From: Paenisporosarcina sp050269735
GTDB lineage: Bacteria; Bacillota; Bacilli; Bacillales_A; Planococcaceae
Assembly: GCF_050269735.1 (NCBI RefSeq)
Contig: NZ_JBNNIX010000005.1
Coordinates: 124,001-188,000, forward strand
Direction: 5' to 3'
DNA length: 64,000 bases
Within the stretch, counting starts at the first letter, position 1; every line of letters starts with the position of its first letter. Under the pieces are notes generated by a model. The model saw nothing but the letters and a program-made list of their open reading frames with translations, was not told the origin of the DNA and did not search any database. Position numbers and translations under genes: made by a program. Below are positions 17,382 to 25,758 of this stretch, one piece after another.

Positions 17382-17903
17382 TTAAGCTGGGTTTGCTTCT
17401 AGTTCTACCGTAATTTTAATGTCTTTTCCTACTAATACGCCACCAGTCTCAAGCGCTTGGTTCCAAGTCAATCCAAAATCTTCACGGTTGATTTTTGTTT
17501 CAGCTGAGAATCCAACTACTTCTTGGCCCCATGGGTTTGTGCCTTTACCTTCATATTCAGCTTCAAAGACTATCGGTTTCGTGATGTCTTTAATTGTTAA
17601 ATCTCCAGCAATTTCATATTCATCGCCATTTTTTGAAATATTGTTAGCCACAAATCTGATTTCTGGAAAAGCTTCAGCATTGAAGAAATCCGCTGAACGA
17701 AGGTGATTATCACGGTCTTCATTCCCTGTATTAATACTTGCGACGTTGATGTTAAATGCGATATTAGCATCAGTTAGATCTGCTTCATTTGCTTCTACAT
17801 TCGCATTAAAATCACCAAAACTTCCTCGTACTTTTGATACCATCATGTGTTTTACCGAAAAACCAATACTTGAGTGAGCTGCATCTACATTCCAATTTTT
17901 CAT
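17382..17903 (-). CDS. YceI family protein (lipid-binding lipocalin-like)
   Basis: 173 residues, starting MKNWNVDAAHSSIGFSVKHMM, the classic YceI opening, with VRGSFGDF and the C-terminal ETGGVLVGKDIKITVELE. Family members bind isoprenoids or amides in a beta-barrel. No signal peptide here. ATG 17903 is used because GGAGG lies just inside the longer open frame. It has a strong promoter (TTGACA-17-TATAGT) embedded in MhqR-like sites, so stress control is likely. Confidence 0.9.
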   Translation of the reverse strand: MKNWNVDAAHSSIGFSVKHMMVSKVRGSFGDFNANVEANEADLTDANIAFNINVASINTGNEDRDNHLRSADFFNAEAFPEIRFVANNISKNGDEYEIAGDLTIKDITKPIVFEAEYEGKGTNPWGQEVVGFSAETKINREDFGLTWNQALETGGVLVGKDIKITVELEANPA

Positions 17904-17942
17904 TACTAATTCCTCCATTTTGTTTTTTATTTTCTATACACT

Positions 17943-17971
17943 ACTATATGTTGATAATATCTCGATGTCAA
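17943..17971 (-). promoter_or_regulatory. yceI promoter
   Basis: Minus strand TTGACA (17966-17971), exactly 17 bases, TATAGT (17943-17948): near-consensus sigma-A. The spacer contains TATCTCGAT (17958-17966, plus strand), a half-site of the operator at 17988. Confidence 0.85.
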
Positions 17972-17987
17972 TACGTTTGAATTAAAA

Positions 17988-18005
17988 TATCTCGAATTAA
18001 GGATA
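17988..18005. promoter_or_regulatory. MhqR-type operator between yceI and the HxlR gene
   Basis: TATCTCGAATTAAGGATA lies just upstream of the yceI -35 box and 30 bases from a second TATCTCGA half-site at 17958, i.e. about three helical turns. It differs from the azoR site by one base. Confidence 0.65.
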
Positions 18006-18110
18006 ATTATTTTTATTTGGTAATCAACCTTCCAATTAAGTTGTTAAATGTAACCTGGTATTAAAAAGTAATCATTTGCGTTATAATGTCTAATAATAGA
18101 GGTGATTTGA

Positions 18111-18419
18111 ATGAAAGAAACGACTTTATGCCCACGTTTATCAAAAGCGATGGAACTCATCGGAAAAAGATGGACGGGGTTGATTTTATATCAATTACTG
18201 GAAGGTCCTCAGCGATTCAACGAAATTGAGTCTGCTTTGCCTGTAAGTGGCCGACTTCTTTCGGAGCGCTTAAAAGAACTTGAAAAAGAAGGACTAGTTG
18301 AACGACATGTTTTTGCCGAGGTACCTGTGAAAGTTGAATATTCTTTAACGGACAAAGGAAAAGGGCTGAAAGATGCAATTGCCAACATCGAACAGTGGTC
18401 AAAAGTATGGTTATCTTGA
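18111..18419 (+). CDS. HxlR/DUF24 redox regulator (YodB-like)
   Basis: 102 residues of a winged-helix HxlR protein: CPRLSKAMELIGKRWTGLI, RFNEIESALPVSGRLLSERLKELEKEGL. Cys7 sits where YodB/CatR/HypR have their conserved redox cysteine, so thiol modification by quinones or diamide is the probable signal. Divergent from yceI, with an MhqR-like site between them. Its own targets are not shown; azoR at 11091 and yceI are candidates by analogy with YodB. Confidence 0.88.
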   Translation: MKETTLCPRLSKAMELIGKRWTGLILYQLLEGPQRFNEIESALPVSGRLLSERLKELEKEGLVERHVFAEVPVKVEYSLTDKGKGLKDAIANIEQWSKVWLS

Positions 18420-18493
18420 AATTACTTGTCAAATAGGTCGTCAATACGCATACTATGTAATGGAAAGAGTTAAGGGAAAGGATTTGGCTTTTC

Positions 18494-19408
18494 ATGACTA
18501 AACAGCGTTGGTTTGACGATTTAACTAGAGAACTTTCACTAGAATGTGTAAAAATAGATGAACCACTTTACTTGCACACAATGACAAAAATGGGTGGACG
18601 GGCAGACTTATTTGTATCGCCGACTACTGAAGAAGAAACGATTTTTGTTGTGTCATATGCTCATCAAAAGCAGATTCCCCTGCTATTGCTTGGGAATGGA
18701 TCGAATATGGTGGTCCGAGACGGTGGCGTGCGTGGAATTGTCTTGAATTTATCTAAGTTAAATGAAATAAAAATTAAAGATACTCGTGTATATGCACAAA
18801 GCGGTGCGGATATTATTGATGTCTCAAGAGCTGCAGCAAAAGAAACCTTATCAGGTCTAGAGTTTGCATGTGGAATTCCTGGTTCAGTCGGCGGTGCGAT
18901 GGCAATGAATGCAGGCGCATACGGTGGCGAGATTAAAGATGTCATTTACGAATGTACTGTATTGACTCATGAAGGGGAAAAGTTGGTTTTATCAAAAGAT
19001 GAACTTGAACTGGATTATCGTATGAGTGTCATTACGAAAAAAGGTTATTATGTATTATCAGCAGAGTTTGAATTAACTGTTGGTGATCAGCTGACAATTG
19101 ATGCAAGAATAGCGGACTTGACGCATTTACGTGAATCTAAGCAGCCGTTGGAGTATCCTTCAGCAGGCAGTGTGTTTAAACGTCCACCTGGTTATTTCGC
19201 AGGGAAGCTTATACAGGACTGTGACTTGCAGGGTAAGGGATTTGGCGGGGCTGAAGTTTCGACGAAGCATGCGGGCTTTATTGTGAATAAAAACAATGCC
19301 ACTGCTACTGACTATATTCAAACAATTGAAATGGTCAAAAACAAAGTCAAAGAACAATTCGGTATTGAATTGGATCTTGAAGTGAAAATTGTAGGCGAAA
19401 ACGAATAA
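18494..19408 (+). CDS. murB: UDP-N-acetylenolpyruvoylglucosamine reductase
   Basis: 304 residues. It reduces UDP-GlcNAc-enolpyruvate to UDP-MurNAc with FAD and NADPH in the cytosol. The FAD-binding segment is LLLGNGSNMVVRDGGVRG, then GIPGSVGGAMAMNAGAYGGE; the active-site serine is in YPSAGSVFKRP and the glutamate is near the end in LDLEVKIVGE. Stand-alone here, far from the dcw cluster, as in several Firmicutes. Confidence 0.96.
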   Translation: MTKQRWFDDLTRELSLECVKIDEPLYLHTMTKMGGRADLFVSPTTEEETIFVVSYAHQKQIPLLLLGNGSNMVVRDGGVRGIVLNLSKLNEIKIKDTRVYAQSGADIIDVSRAAAKETLSGLEFACGIPGSVGGAMAMNAGAYGGEIKDVIYECTVLTHEGEKLVLSKDELELDYRMSVITKKGYYVLSAEFELTVGDQLTIDARIADLTHLRESKQPLEYPSAGSVFKRPPGYFAGKLIQDCDLQGKGFGGAEVSTKHAGFIVNKNNATATDYIQTIEMVKNKVKEQFGIELDLEVKIVGENE

Positions 19409-19412
19409 ATGT

Positions 19413-19449
19413 AAAAGCCTTGAATTCTATTGGGATTCAAGGCTTTTTT
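19413..19449 (+). terminator. Terminator after murB
   Basis: AAAAGCCTTGAAT pairs with GATTCAAGGCTTTTTT. Confidence 0.9.
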
Positions 19450-19513
19450 CATGCGCATTATCTGAATTTACTTTAAACTAAAGAGAGAACTACTATAAAG
19501 ACAGGAGGTACAA

Positions 19514-20986
19514 ATGGAGCATTTTACAACAGATTTTATTGTATTACTTATTGGGATTTTTCTTTTAAGCGGCGTCTTAATGACGAAGCTATCCGCACGT
19601 GCGGGTGTACCAGCCCTTATATTGTTCATGTTTTTAGGAATGGTATTGGGAAGCGATATTTCAGGACTCATTTATTTTTCAAATGCAAAAATTGCCCAGA
19701 TGGTAGGGGTCTTTGCTCTTATCATTATTTTGTTTGAAGGTGGATTACAAACACAGTGGAAACATGTTCGGCCCGTTCTTGGCGGATCGGCTGTGCTGGC
19801 AACTGTAGGGGTATTAATTACGACCTCCGTTGTGGCAATTGCCGCTTATTATGTATTGGATATCGGCTGGCTAGAGGCATTTCTACTGGGTTCCATCGTT
19901 GGATCCACCGATGCAGCTGCGGTATTTTCAGTTTTATCCGGTCAAAATATAAAACAAAAACTAACTTCTACATTGGAAGCCGAATCTGGCACGAATGATC
20001 CGATGGCGATGTTTTTGACGATAATTTTTATTGAATGGATTTTGATGCCGGACATTTCCGCTTGGTCGTTAGCCGGTATGTTCTTGATGCAAATGGGACT
20101 TGGTACGTTATTCGGTTTTGGTTTTGGCTATATCGCTTCCAAAACGATGAATAAAATCAAATTAGATGCGAGTGGACTTTATGCTGTACTATCCGCTGGT
20201 TTTGCCATTTTCATCTATAGTCTGACAGCTGTTTTAGGTGGAAGTGGTTTACTTGCCGTATACATAGCAGCAATGATTATTGGAAACCGGGAGTTGACCC
20301 ATAGTCATTCCATTTTCAGTTTCCATGAAGGGTTTGCATGGTTAATGCAAATTACTATGTTCGTGATTTTAGGACTTCTTGTATTCCCAAGTGAACTTGC
20401 GCAGTGGGATCTTATTTGGAAAGGGTTAGTGCTTTCGTTCATATTGATTGCAGTAGCAAGACCACTTGCTGTATTTGTCTCAACCATCTTCTTTCCCTAT
20501 ACAACAAAAGAAAAATGGTTCATGTCATGGGCTGGATTACGTGGCGCGGTTCCAATTGTGCTGGCGACTTTTCCGATGTTAGCGGGTATTGAGAATAGCA
20601 CATTGTATTTCAATGTCGTGTTCTTTATTGTGTTGAGCTCAGCCTTGCTGCAAGGATCGACCATTCCTTATGTTGCGAAAATACTAGGATTGAATGGTCC
20701 CCCTGTGCCAAAACGGATTCATACATTGGAACTCGTTTCCATGGATCGGGCAAACGCTGAAATGCTGGAATTTGAAGTGTCTGAACTCTCCCCGTTTGCA
20801 GGTCAACTTGTCCAAACCATTGGACTCCCTGAAAAAACGGTAATCAGTGCGATTATCCGTCAAGGAAATTTGGTCATGCCGACTGGTGGAACAAAACTTT
20901 TAACACAGGACATTCTTTATATTCTCACCGCAAAAGAACAGGTAGCCAATGTGAAACTCGTTCTGGGTGAAGAATTAATGAAATAA
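19514..20986 (+). CDS. K+/H+ antiporter of the CPA1 family (NhaP2/CvrA type)
   Basis: 490 residues: about 12-13 membrane helices to residue ~385, with ILFEGGLQT, LGSIVGSTDAAAVFSVL and ESGTNDPMA (ion-binding Asp), then a cytoplasmic TrkA-C/RCK-C-like domain (FEVSELSPFAGQLVQ ... DILYILTAKEQ). That domain marks the K+/H+ subgroup rather than simple Na+/H+ antiporters. Ion preference is inference. Strong AGGAGG start. Confidence 0.9.
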   Translation: MEHFTTDFIVLLIGIFLLSGVLMTKLSARAGVPALILFMFLGMVLGSDISGLIYFSNAKIAQMVGVFALIIILFEGGLQTQWKHVRPVLGGSAVLATVGVLITTSVVAIAAYYVLDIGWLEAFLLGSIVGSTDAAAVFSVLSGQNIKQKLTSTLEAESGTNDPMAMFLTIIFIEWILMPDISAWSLAGMFLMQMGLGTLFGFGFGYIASKTMNKIKLDASGLYAVLSAGFAIFIYSLTAVLGGSGLLAVYIAAMIIGNRELTHSHSIFSFHEGFAWLMQITMFVILGLLVFPSELAQWDLIWKGLVLSFILIAVARPLAVFVSTIFFPYTTKEKWFMSWAGLRGAVPIVLATFPMLAGIENSTLYFNVVFFIVLSSALLQGSTIPYVAKILGLNGPPVPKRIHTLELVSMDRANAEMLEFEVSELSPFAGQLVQTIGLPEKTVISAIIRQGNLVMPTGGTKLLTQDILYILTAKEQVANVKLVLGEELMK

Positions 20987-21032
20987 AACGAGTGGATATG
21001 ACTGTAAAAGGTCATGTCCACTCGTTTTTTAT
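20985..21032 (+). terminator. Terminator after the antiporter
   Basis: ACGAGTGGA and TCCACTCGT arms with an inner TGAC/GTCA pairing, then six T. Confidence 0.88.
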
Positions 21033-21096
21033 TTGGGAGGACTTTTTTACTTTCAGTCGAAATAATATAGTAAGAAAGTATTGGGGGGAGAAAGAC

Positions 21097-23460
21097 GTGA
21101 AGGGGAAAAGAAGAGTAGGAAAGTGGATTGCTTGGATTGTCGGTAGTATTGCACTGATTCTAATAGCGACAGTCATTTTTTTGAATGTCTACATCAGTAA
21201 GTCAAAACCGCAAATTGAAGGAAACTTGGCAGTGGATGTACTGAAAGAGGAAGTAACCGTAACACGTGATGAACAAGGAGTGCCTCACATTAGTGCGAAA
21301 AGCGATGAGGATCTGTATAGAGCACAAGGTTTTGTGCAAGCACAGGACCGTATGTTTCAGATGGATTTAGCGCGACGTCAAGCAAGTGGGCGTTTATCGG
21401 AAGTAGTGGGTGAAGCAGCCGTAACAACGGATCAATTCTTCCGTACTTTTAGTCTGAGAGAGGCTGCAAAAGATTCTTGGGCTGGATACGGAGAAGACGC
21501 AAAGCAAGTGCTCACCTGGTATGCAGAGGGCGTGAATGCGTACATGGAACAGGCAAGCGAACAAGGCAAACTGTCATTTGAGTTTAAGTTGCTCGGGTAT
21601 GAACCTGAACCTTGGACAGAAGTAGATTCTTTAACCATCGGGAAATTTATGGCTTATGACCTTGGCGGTAACTGGTCAAGCTTGGCTGTTCGACACTGGG
21701 CACTTGGTAATTTCCCGGAAGATAAAGCACGAGAGTTATTTATTACATATCCAGAGGATAAACCATCGATTATTGCATCAAATCTAGAAAATCAAGTAAC
21801 AGTAGCAGGACAATTTGACCCTGCTGTCATTCCGAACGAATTTAATGGCAGCAACAACTGGGTGGTATCCGGAGACAAAACGAAATCAGGACTGCCATTG
21901 CTTGCGGACGATCCACATCTAGGTTTAAGCACGCCGTCTATTTGGTATCAAATGCATCTTCAGTCCCCAGAGCAAAATGTAAGCGGTGTCATATTTGCGG
22001 GTATTCCAGGTATTATTTTGGGGCACAACGACGAAATCGCCTGGGGGGTAACGAATGTTGGTCCCGATGTTCAGGATTTATATATCGAAAAGCCAAATCC
22101 AGAGAACCCAACCCAATTTAAATACGAAGGTAAATGGGAACAGGCAGAAGTGCGGGATGAACCAATTAAAGTAAAAGGCGGCGAAACAGTTGACTTTGAA
22201 GTGGTAGTTACTCGCCATGGGCCGATTATTTCAAATGTCATGTTTGATGAAGAAAAACCATCGGCACAGTTCTCCATGCAATGGACTGCACTAGAGCCAA
22301 CTAGGGAACTGCAGGCAGTATTGAATATGAACAAAGCTTCAAATTGGGACGAATTTGAAACAGCGTTGGAGGATTTCCATGCGCCTGCTCAAAACTTTGT
22401 GTTTGCAGGGAAAGACGGAACGATTGCGTACAAAGCGAATGGGCGTATTCCAATCCGGAAATCAGGAGATGCCCAGTTGCCAGTGCCCGGTGATTCAGAG
22501 GAATATGGTTGGGAAGGGTACGTTCCTTATGATGAACTGCCGACTGTTGTGAATCCGGATGAAGGATTTATCGCAACGGCAAATAATCAAGTTGTCGATG
22601 AATCATATCCGTATCATATTACCGACTATTGGGCTCAATCTTATCGATATGAACGGATTGCAGAAGTATTGGAAAAAGGCGATGACTTCACGAAAGAAGA
22701 TATGATGGCTCTTCAAATGGACCAACATAACCTTCAAGCACGAGAGTTCTTAAAAGATATGGTCGCTTCTGTAGAAAAAATGGATAAAGACAATAAATAT
22801 GATGATATAACGAAACTGTTAAAAGAATGGGATCAAGTGGATTCTGTTGATGCGGCAGCACCTCTCGTTTTCCATAAATGGATTAAACAATTGCCAGCCA
22901 CGCTGTTCGAGGATCAAATGCCGAAAGATATTTACGATTTAATGGCAGGTAAAGGCAATATAACGGATGCCATGATGCGTGAAAGTTTCGATGGTCAAGA
23001 AGGAGTATGGGTGAAGGAATCAGGAGGGGTGGACAATTGGATGATGGAGTCATTTGAAACGGCTGTCACATCCATTAAAGAAGAATTTAGCGATAAACCG
23101 AGCGACTGGAAGTGGGGCGATTATCATCAACTGACGTTCGACCATCCTTTAGCGGGTGCATCCCCAATTTTCGCTTATTTCTTGAATCCATCGCACGTAC
23201 CGATTGGCGGTTCCAATATTACGGTCCAGGCAGCCGGATTTACTCAGGATGGCTTAGTTAATCACGGAGCTTCCTGGCGTTTCGTCGCTGACTTAGCTGA
23301 CCTATCAAGTACCCATCACATCGTGGGGCCAGGTCAAAGTGGTCACATGAAATCCGACTGGTTCCACAATCAAGTGAATGATTGGGCAGAAGGGAATTAT
23401 CATGAAACGGTAGTTGATGGTGACATTCAAGATCCTCATACGTTAACATTAACTCCATAA
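21097..23460 (+). CDS. Penicillin acylase family Ntn-hydrolase
   Basis: 787 residues from GTG 21097, which follows GGGGGGAG; a longer frame back to 20992 runs through the preceding terminator and is rejected. An N-terminal membrane helix (about 9-31) anchors or exports it. The precursor should self-cleave between Gly251 and Ser252 (GSNNWVVSG), freeing the N-terminal Ser nucleophile of the beta chain. HNDEIAWGVTN and GHMKSDW are typical. Substrates of the family include penicillins and acyl-homoserine lactones; here unknown. 24 bases before crcB. Confidence 0.92.
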   Translation: MKGKRRVGKWIAWIVGSIALILIATVIFLNVYISKSKPQIEGNLAVDVLKEEVTVTRDEQGVPHISAKSDEDLYRAQGFVQAQDRMFQMDLARRQASGRLSEVVGEAAVTTDQFFRTFSLREAAKDSWAGYGEDAKQVLTWYAEGVNAYMEQASEQGKLSFEFKLLGYEPEPWTEVDSLTIGKFMAYDLGGNWSSLAVRHWALGNFPEDKARELFITYPEDKPSIIASNLENQVTVAGQFDPAVIPNEFNGSNNWVVSGDKTKSGLPLLADDPHLGLSTPSIWYQMHLQSPEQNVSGVIFAGIPGIILGHNDEIAWGVTNVGPDVQDLYIEKPNPENPTQFKYEGKWEQAEVRDEPIKVKGGETVDFEVVVTRHGPIISNVMFDEEKPSAQFSMQWTALEPTRELQAVLNMNKASNWDEFETALEDFHAPAQNFVFAGKDGTIAYKANGRIPIRKSGDAQLPVPGDSEEYGWEGYVPYDELPTVVNPDEGFIATANNQVVDESYPYHITDYWAQSYRYERIAEVLEKGDDFTKEDMMALQMDQHNLQAREFLKDMVASVEKMDKDNKYDDITKLLKEWDQVDSVDAAAPLVFHKWIKQLPATLFEDQMPKDIYDLMAGKGNITDAMMRESFDGQEGVWVKESGGVDNWMMESFETAVTSIKEEFSDKPSDWKWGDYHQLTFDHPLAGASPIFAYFLNPSHVPIGGSNITVQAAGFTQDGLVNHGASWRFVADLADLSSTHHIVGPGQSGHMKSDWFHNQVNDWAEGNYHETVVDGDIQDPHTLTLTP

Positions 23461-23484
23461 GAGTCGTGAGGGCGTGTAAAGTGT

Positions 23485-23832
23485 ATGAAGGAATTTTTAT
23501 TAGTGGGTCTTGGCGGGATGATTGGTGCGCTGTTGCGCTATGGCGTTATGGTGACGGCTCCAGACACCTTAGTTCTATGGTTAGAGAATGGAATTGGGAG
23601 TCTCATTTTAGGATGGTTGAGCGGACGTGCTATTTCTTCAGGAAGAAAGGCCTCCATCTTATGGACAACTGGCGTTCTCGGTTCGTTTACCACCTTTTCA
23701 ACATTCTCTGCGGAATGGCTTCTTTTGATGCAAAATCACTTTATGTGGGCGATGGTCTATGGACTTGGCATGACGTTGATGTGTTTTTTAGTAGCTGCTT
23801 TAGGCTTTAAGCTTGGAGGACTGTTAAAATGA
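23485..23832 (+). CDS. crcB: Fluoride channel subunit CrcB/Fluc 1
   Basis: 115 residues, four membrane helices. GGMIGALLRYG at the N-terminus and the central TTGVLGSFTTFSTFSAEW are the Fluc signatures. It exports fluoride as a dual-topology dimer. It overlaps the second CrcB by four bases, so a heterodimer is likely. Ribosome site GAGGG. No fluoride riboswitch was found upstream; it is probably co-transcribed with the acylase gene. Confidence 0.93.
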   Translation: MKEFLLVGLGGMIGALLRYGVMVTAPDTLVLWLENGIGSLILGWLSGRAISSGRKASILWTTGVLGSFTTFSTFSAEWLLLMQNHFMWAMVYGLGMTLMCFLVAALGFKLGGLLK

Positions 23833-24170
23833 CACTTCTGGCAGTAGCACTTGGTGGTTTCCTTGGTGCCGTAATGCGTTTTGGCATTTCACTGAAAATC
23901 CAGGGAATGAAAGGGATTCTGATCATCAATTGTGTTGGTTCATTCTTGATGGGACTATCCCTTCATCTAGCAATACAAACAAATTGGGTAGCTATATTTT
24001 GGATGGTTGGTTTTTTAGGTGCATTTACGACGTTTTCGACGTTCGCTGTGCAATTCGTTGAAGGCTGGTCAATAGGAGAACACCGAAAAGCCATTGGCTA
24101 TGCCTTGTTCACTCTCATAGGTGGATTTTTATCCGTTATGCTCGGTTGGTGGATTGGAGCGGTTTTATAG
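23829..24170 (+). CDS. crcB: Fluoride channel subunit CrcB/Fluc 2
   Basis: 113 residues, four helices. It carries GGFLGAVMRFG, INCVGSFLMG and VGFLGAFTTFSTFAVQFVEG. The start ATG overlaps the stop of the first CrcB (ATGA). In Bacillus-type pairs the two halves have fixed opposite orientations and function together. Confidence 0.93.
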   Translation: MTLLAVALGGFLGAVMRFGISLKIQGMKGILIINCVGSFLMGLSLHLAIQTNWVAIFWMVGFLGAFTTFSTFAVQFVEGWSIGEHRKAIGYALFTLIGGFLSVMLGWWIGAVL

Positions 24171-24202
24171 CGTACCGCGAATAGAGAAAACTATAAACAT
24201 AT

Positions 24203-24241
24203 TAAAGGGTCTTTCCGTTCTCACGGGAAGACCCTTTTTAT
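24203..24241. terminator. Bidirectional terminator crcB / P1 peptidase
   Basis: AAAGGGTCTTTCC pairs with GGGAAGACCCTTTTT. Confidence 0.9.
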
Positions 24242-25230
24242 TAGAATATCCCTTTTTCAATGACTCTTCCCAAACGACCCGTTGTCGTTTCAGCGAAGAG
24301 AATAGATTGATATACAGATTCTTCTGTCGCTTCAATAACAGCCTGGAATAATTCATTCATAAGGGGGTGATCATCTCTTAGGAATGATTTTGTTTCAATC
24401 GGTTGGTCAGATTCATGAGCTATGCAATTGGCATTTGAGAACGCGATGACGATGTCCCCACTACCGTTATGTATGTGAGTGCCTGTTCGGCCAAGTCCGA
24501 TTGCTGCCCTTTTAGCTATCCGCTTCAATTGTCGTGCATCGAGCGGGGCATCCGTTGCAACAATGATAATGACGGAACCATCCGGTTTATCCAAATTGTC
24601 TTGAGCCCAATTTGCCATCCGACATTCGTGAGCTCGGCCAAAGTTCGTTAGGGTAAGCACTCCTACAGTAAAAGCGTATCCTTCATGTTCTGCGATACGG
24701 GAGGAACTGCCAATCCCGCCCTTAACCCCGTAACAAATCATCCCGGTTCCGGCACCGACCGCTCCTTGTTCGAAACTTCCAGGTTCTGCAGCATGCAGTG
24801 CTTCAATTGCATGTTCTGGGCGAACCGCCAATAGACGCATCGAATTTAAGTAGCTGTCGTTACATTCCCCCACGACCAAATTGAGCGAACTTGTAGAATC
24901 ACCGATTGCAGGGTTTTGCTCCAGCATATACGAAAGTGTTCCCTCCAACACAGCTCCGACGCTGAATGTGTTTGTCAGCATGATTGGTGACTCCATCAAG
25001 CCCAGTTCTTCGAGTTGAATGAGACCGACTGTTTTACCGAAGCCATTTAGGACAAAGCTCGCTGCAGGAACTTTATGCAGGAATGGATTTTGTTCATGAG
25101 GCAAAATAGCGGTGACGCCTGTACAAATTGAATCTTTTTCATCCAAATATTGCTTTAACGTAACATGTCCCACTTTCACACCAGGTACATCTGTAAGTAA
25201 ATTTAAAGGGCCTTTTTTCAATTTCATCAT
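24241..25230 (-). CDS. P1 family (DmpA/BapA-like) aminopeptidase
   Basis: About 329 residues. TDVPGVKVGH at the start and the self-cleavage site in VKGGIGSSSR (Gly-Ser, Ser becomes the N-terminal nucleophile) identify the DmpA/BapA fold. It probably acts on small L- or D-amino acid amides or beta-peptides. The start is uncertain: AGGAG lies directly before two ATGs (25230, 25227), while an in-frame GTG at 25245 has no ribosome site. A 24-base palindrome lies 19 bases upstream. Confidence 0.87.
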   Translation of the reverse strand: MMKLKKGPLNLLTDVPGVKVGHVTLKQYLDEKDSICTGVTAILPHEQNPFLHKVPAASFVLNGFGKTVGLIQLEELGLMESPIMLTNTFSVGAVLEGTLSYMLEQNPAIGDSTSSLNLVVGECNDSYLNSMRLLAVRPEHAIEALHAAEPGSFEQGAVGAGTGMICYGVKGGIGSSSRIAEHEGYAFTVGVLTLTNFGRAHECRMANWAQDNLDKPDGSVIIIVATDAPLDARQLKRIAKRAAIGLGRTGTHIHNGSGDIVIAFSNANCIAHESDQPIETKSFLRDDHPLMNELFQAVIEATEESVYQSILFAETTTGRLGRVIEKGIF

Positions 25231-25248
25231 CTCCTGAACGAACACAAA

Positions 25249-25272
25249 GACTGACCAACGAATTGGTCAGTC
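25249..25272. promoter_or_regulatory. Perfect 10+10 palindrome upstream of the P1 peptidase gene
   Basis: Arms GACTGACCAA and TTGGTCAGTC around a 4-base centre. The shape is typical of a TetR/AcrR operator. As RNA on the minus strand it would form a hairpin with a UUCG loop followed by UUUGUG, so a weak terminator after usp is the alternative. Confidence 0.5.
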
Positions 25273-25296
25273 CGAGTTCAATTTATTAGAAAGGGT

Positions 25297-25324
25297 CGCT
25301 ATTTCGATGCATTCAGAAATAGCG
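25297..25324 (-). terminator. Probable terminator after usp
   Basis: CGCTATTTC (25297-25305) pairs with GAAATAGCG (25316-25324); on the minus strand it is followed by ACCCTTTCT, a poor T tract. Confidence 0.5.
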
Positions 25325-25332
25325 TAAAGGAA

Positions 25333-25755
25333 TTATTTGATTAAGAGAACAGGCGAATGTACGCGTTTTGCTACTTTATGGCTTACGCTACCAAGCACCA
25401 TTTCCTGTAGGGTATTAAGACCCCGGCTGCCAATGACCACAATATCGTAGTTCTCCTGGTTTGCGTGTTCCACAATGACTGGACCGGCTTCACCATGTAG
25501 CAATTTAATTTCTGTTGAAATCCCTTTGGTCGTAAATAACTCTTTAATGGGCATGATTTTGTTTTTACGATCAATATGCAACTCGTCACTATTCATGCTA
25601 TGAATAACATCCGTTCTCGTTTTATCGTAATCCAAAACATATAACAAAGTGACATGTGCATCGGGAGAGGCGCCAGCCAAGAAAACAGCATGCATTGCAG
25701 CTCTTTTCGAATGTAAAGAACCATCTACGGCCACCAAAATTCGTTTATACATCAT
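25333..25755 (-). CDS. Universal stress protein, UspA family
   Basis: About 140 residues. YKRILVAVDGSLHSKRAA begins the Rossmann-like fold, and the ATP-binding signature appears as GSRGLNTLQEMVLGSVS near the C-terminus. Members bind ATP and dimerise; specific role unknown. Two consecutive ATGs (25755, 25752) follow a GGGGG ribosome site. Divergent from the cadCA operon across a 445-base repeat-bearing region. Confidence 0.92.
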   Translation of the reverse strand: MMYKRILVAVDGSLHSKRAAMHAVFLAGASPDAHVTLLYVLDYDKTRTDVIHSMNSDELHIDRKNKIMPIKELFTTKGISTEIKLLHGEAGPVIVEHANQENYDIVVIGSRGLNTLQEMVLGSVSHKVAKRVHSPVLLIK

Positions 25756-25758
25756 CAA

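Noticed and set aside
20992..21096. 35 extra N-terminal residues on the penicillin acylase
   Set aside because: They would be read through the preceding gene's terminator hairpin; GTG 21097 has the ribosome site and is followed by a proper membrane anchor.
23461..23484. Fluoride riboswitch before crcB
   Set aside because: Only 24 bases separate crcB from the acylase gene, and no fluoride aptamer consensus was seen there or before the acylase gene.
23466..23810. 114-codon open frame over the first crcB
   Set aside because: It runs out of frame through crcB, lacks a ribosome site and yields no recognisable protein.
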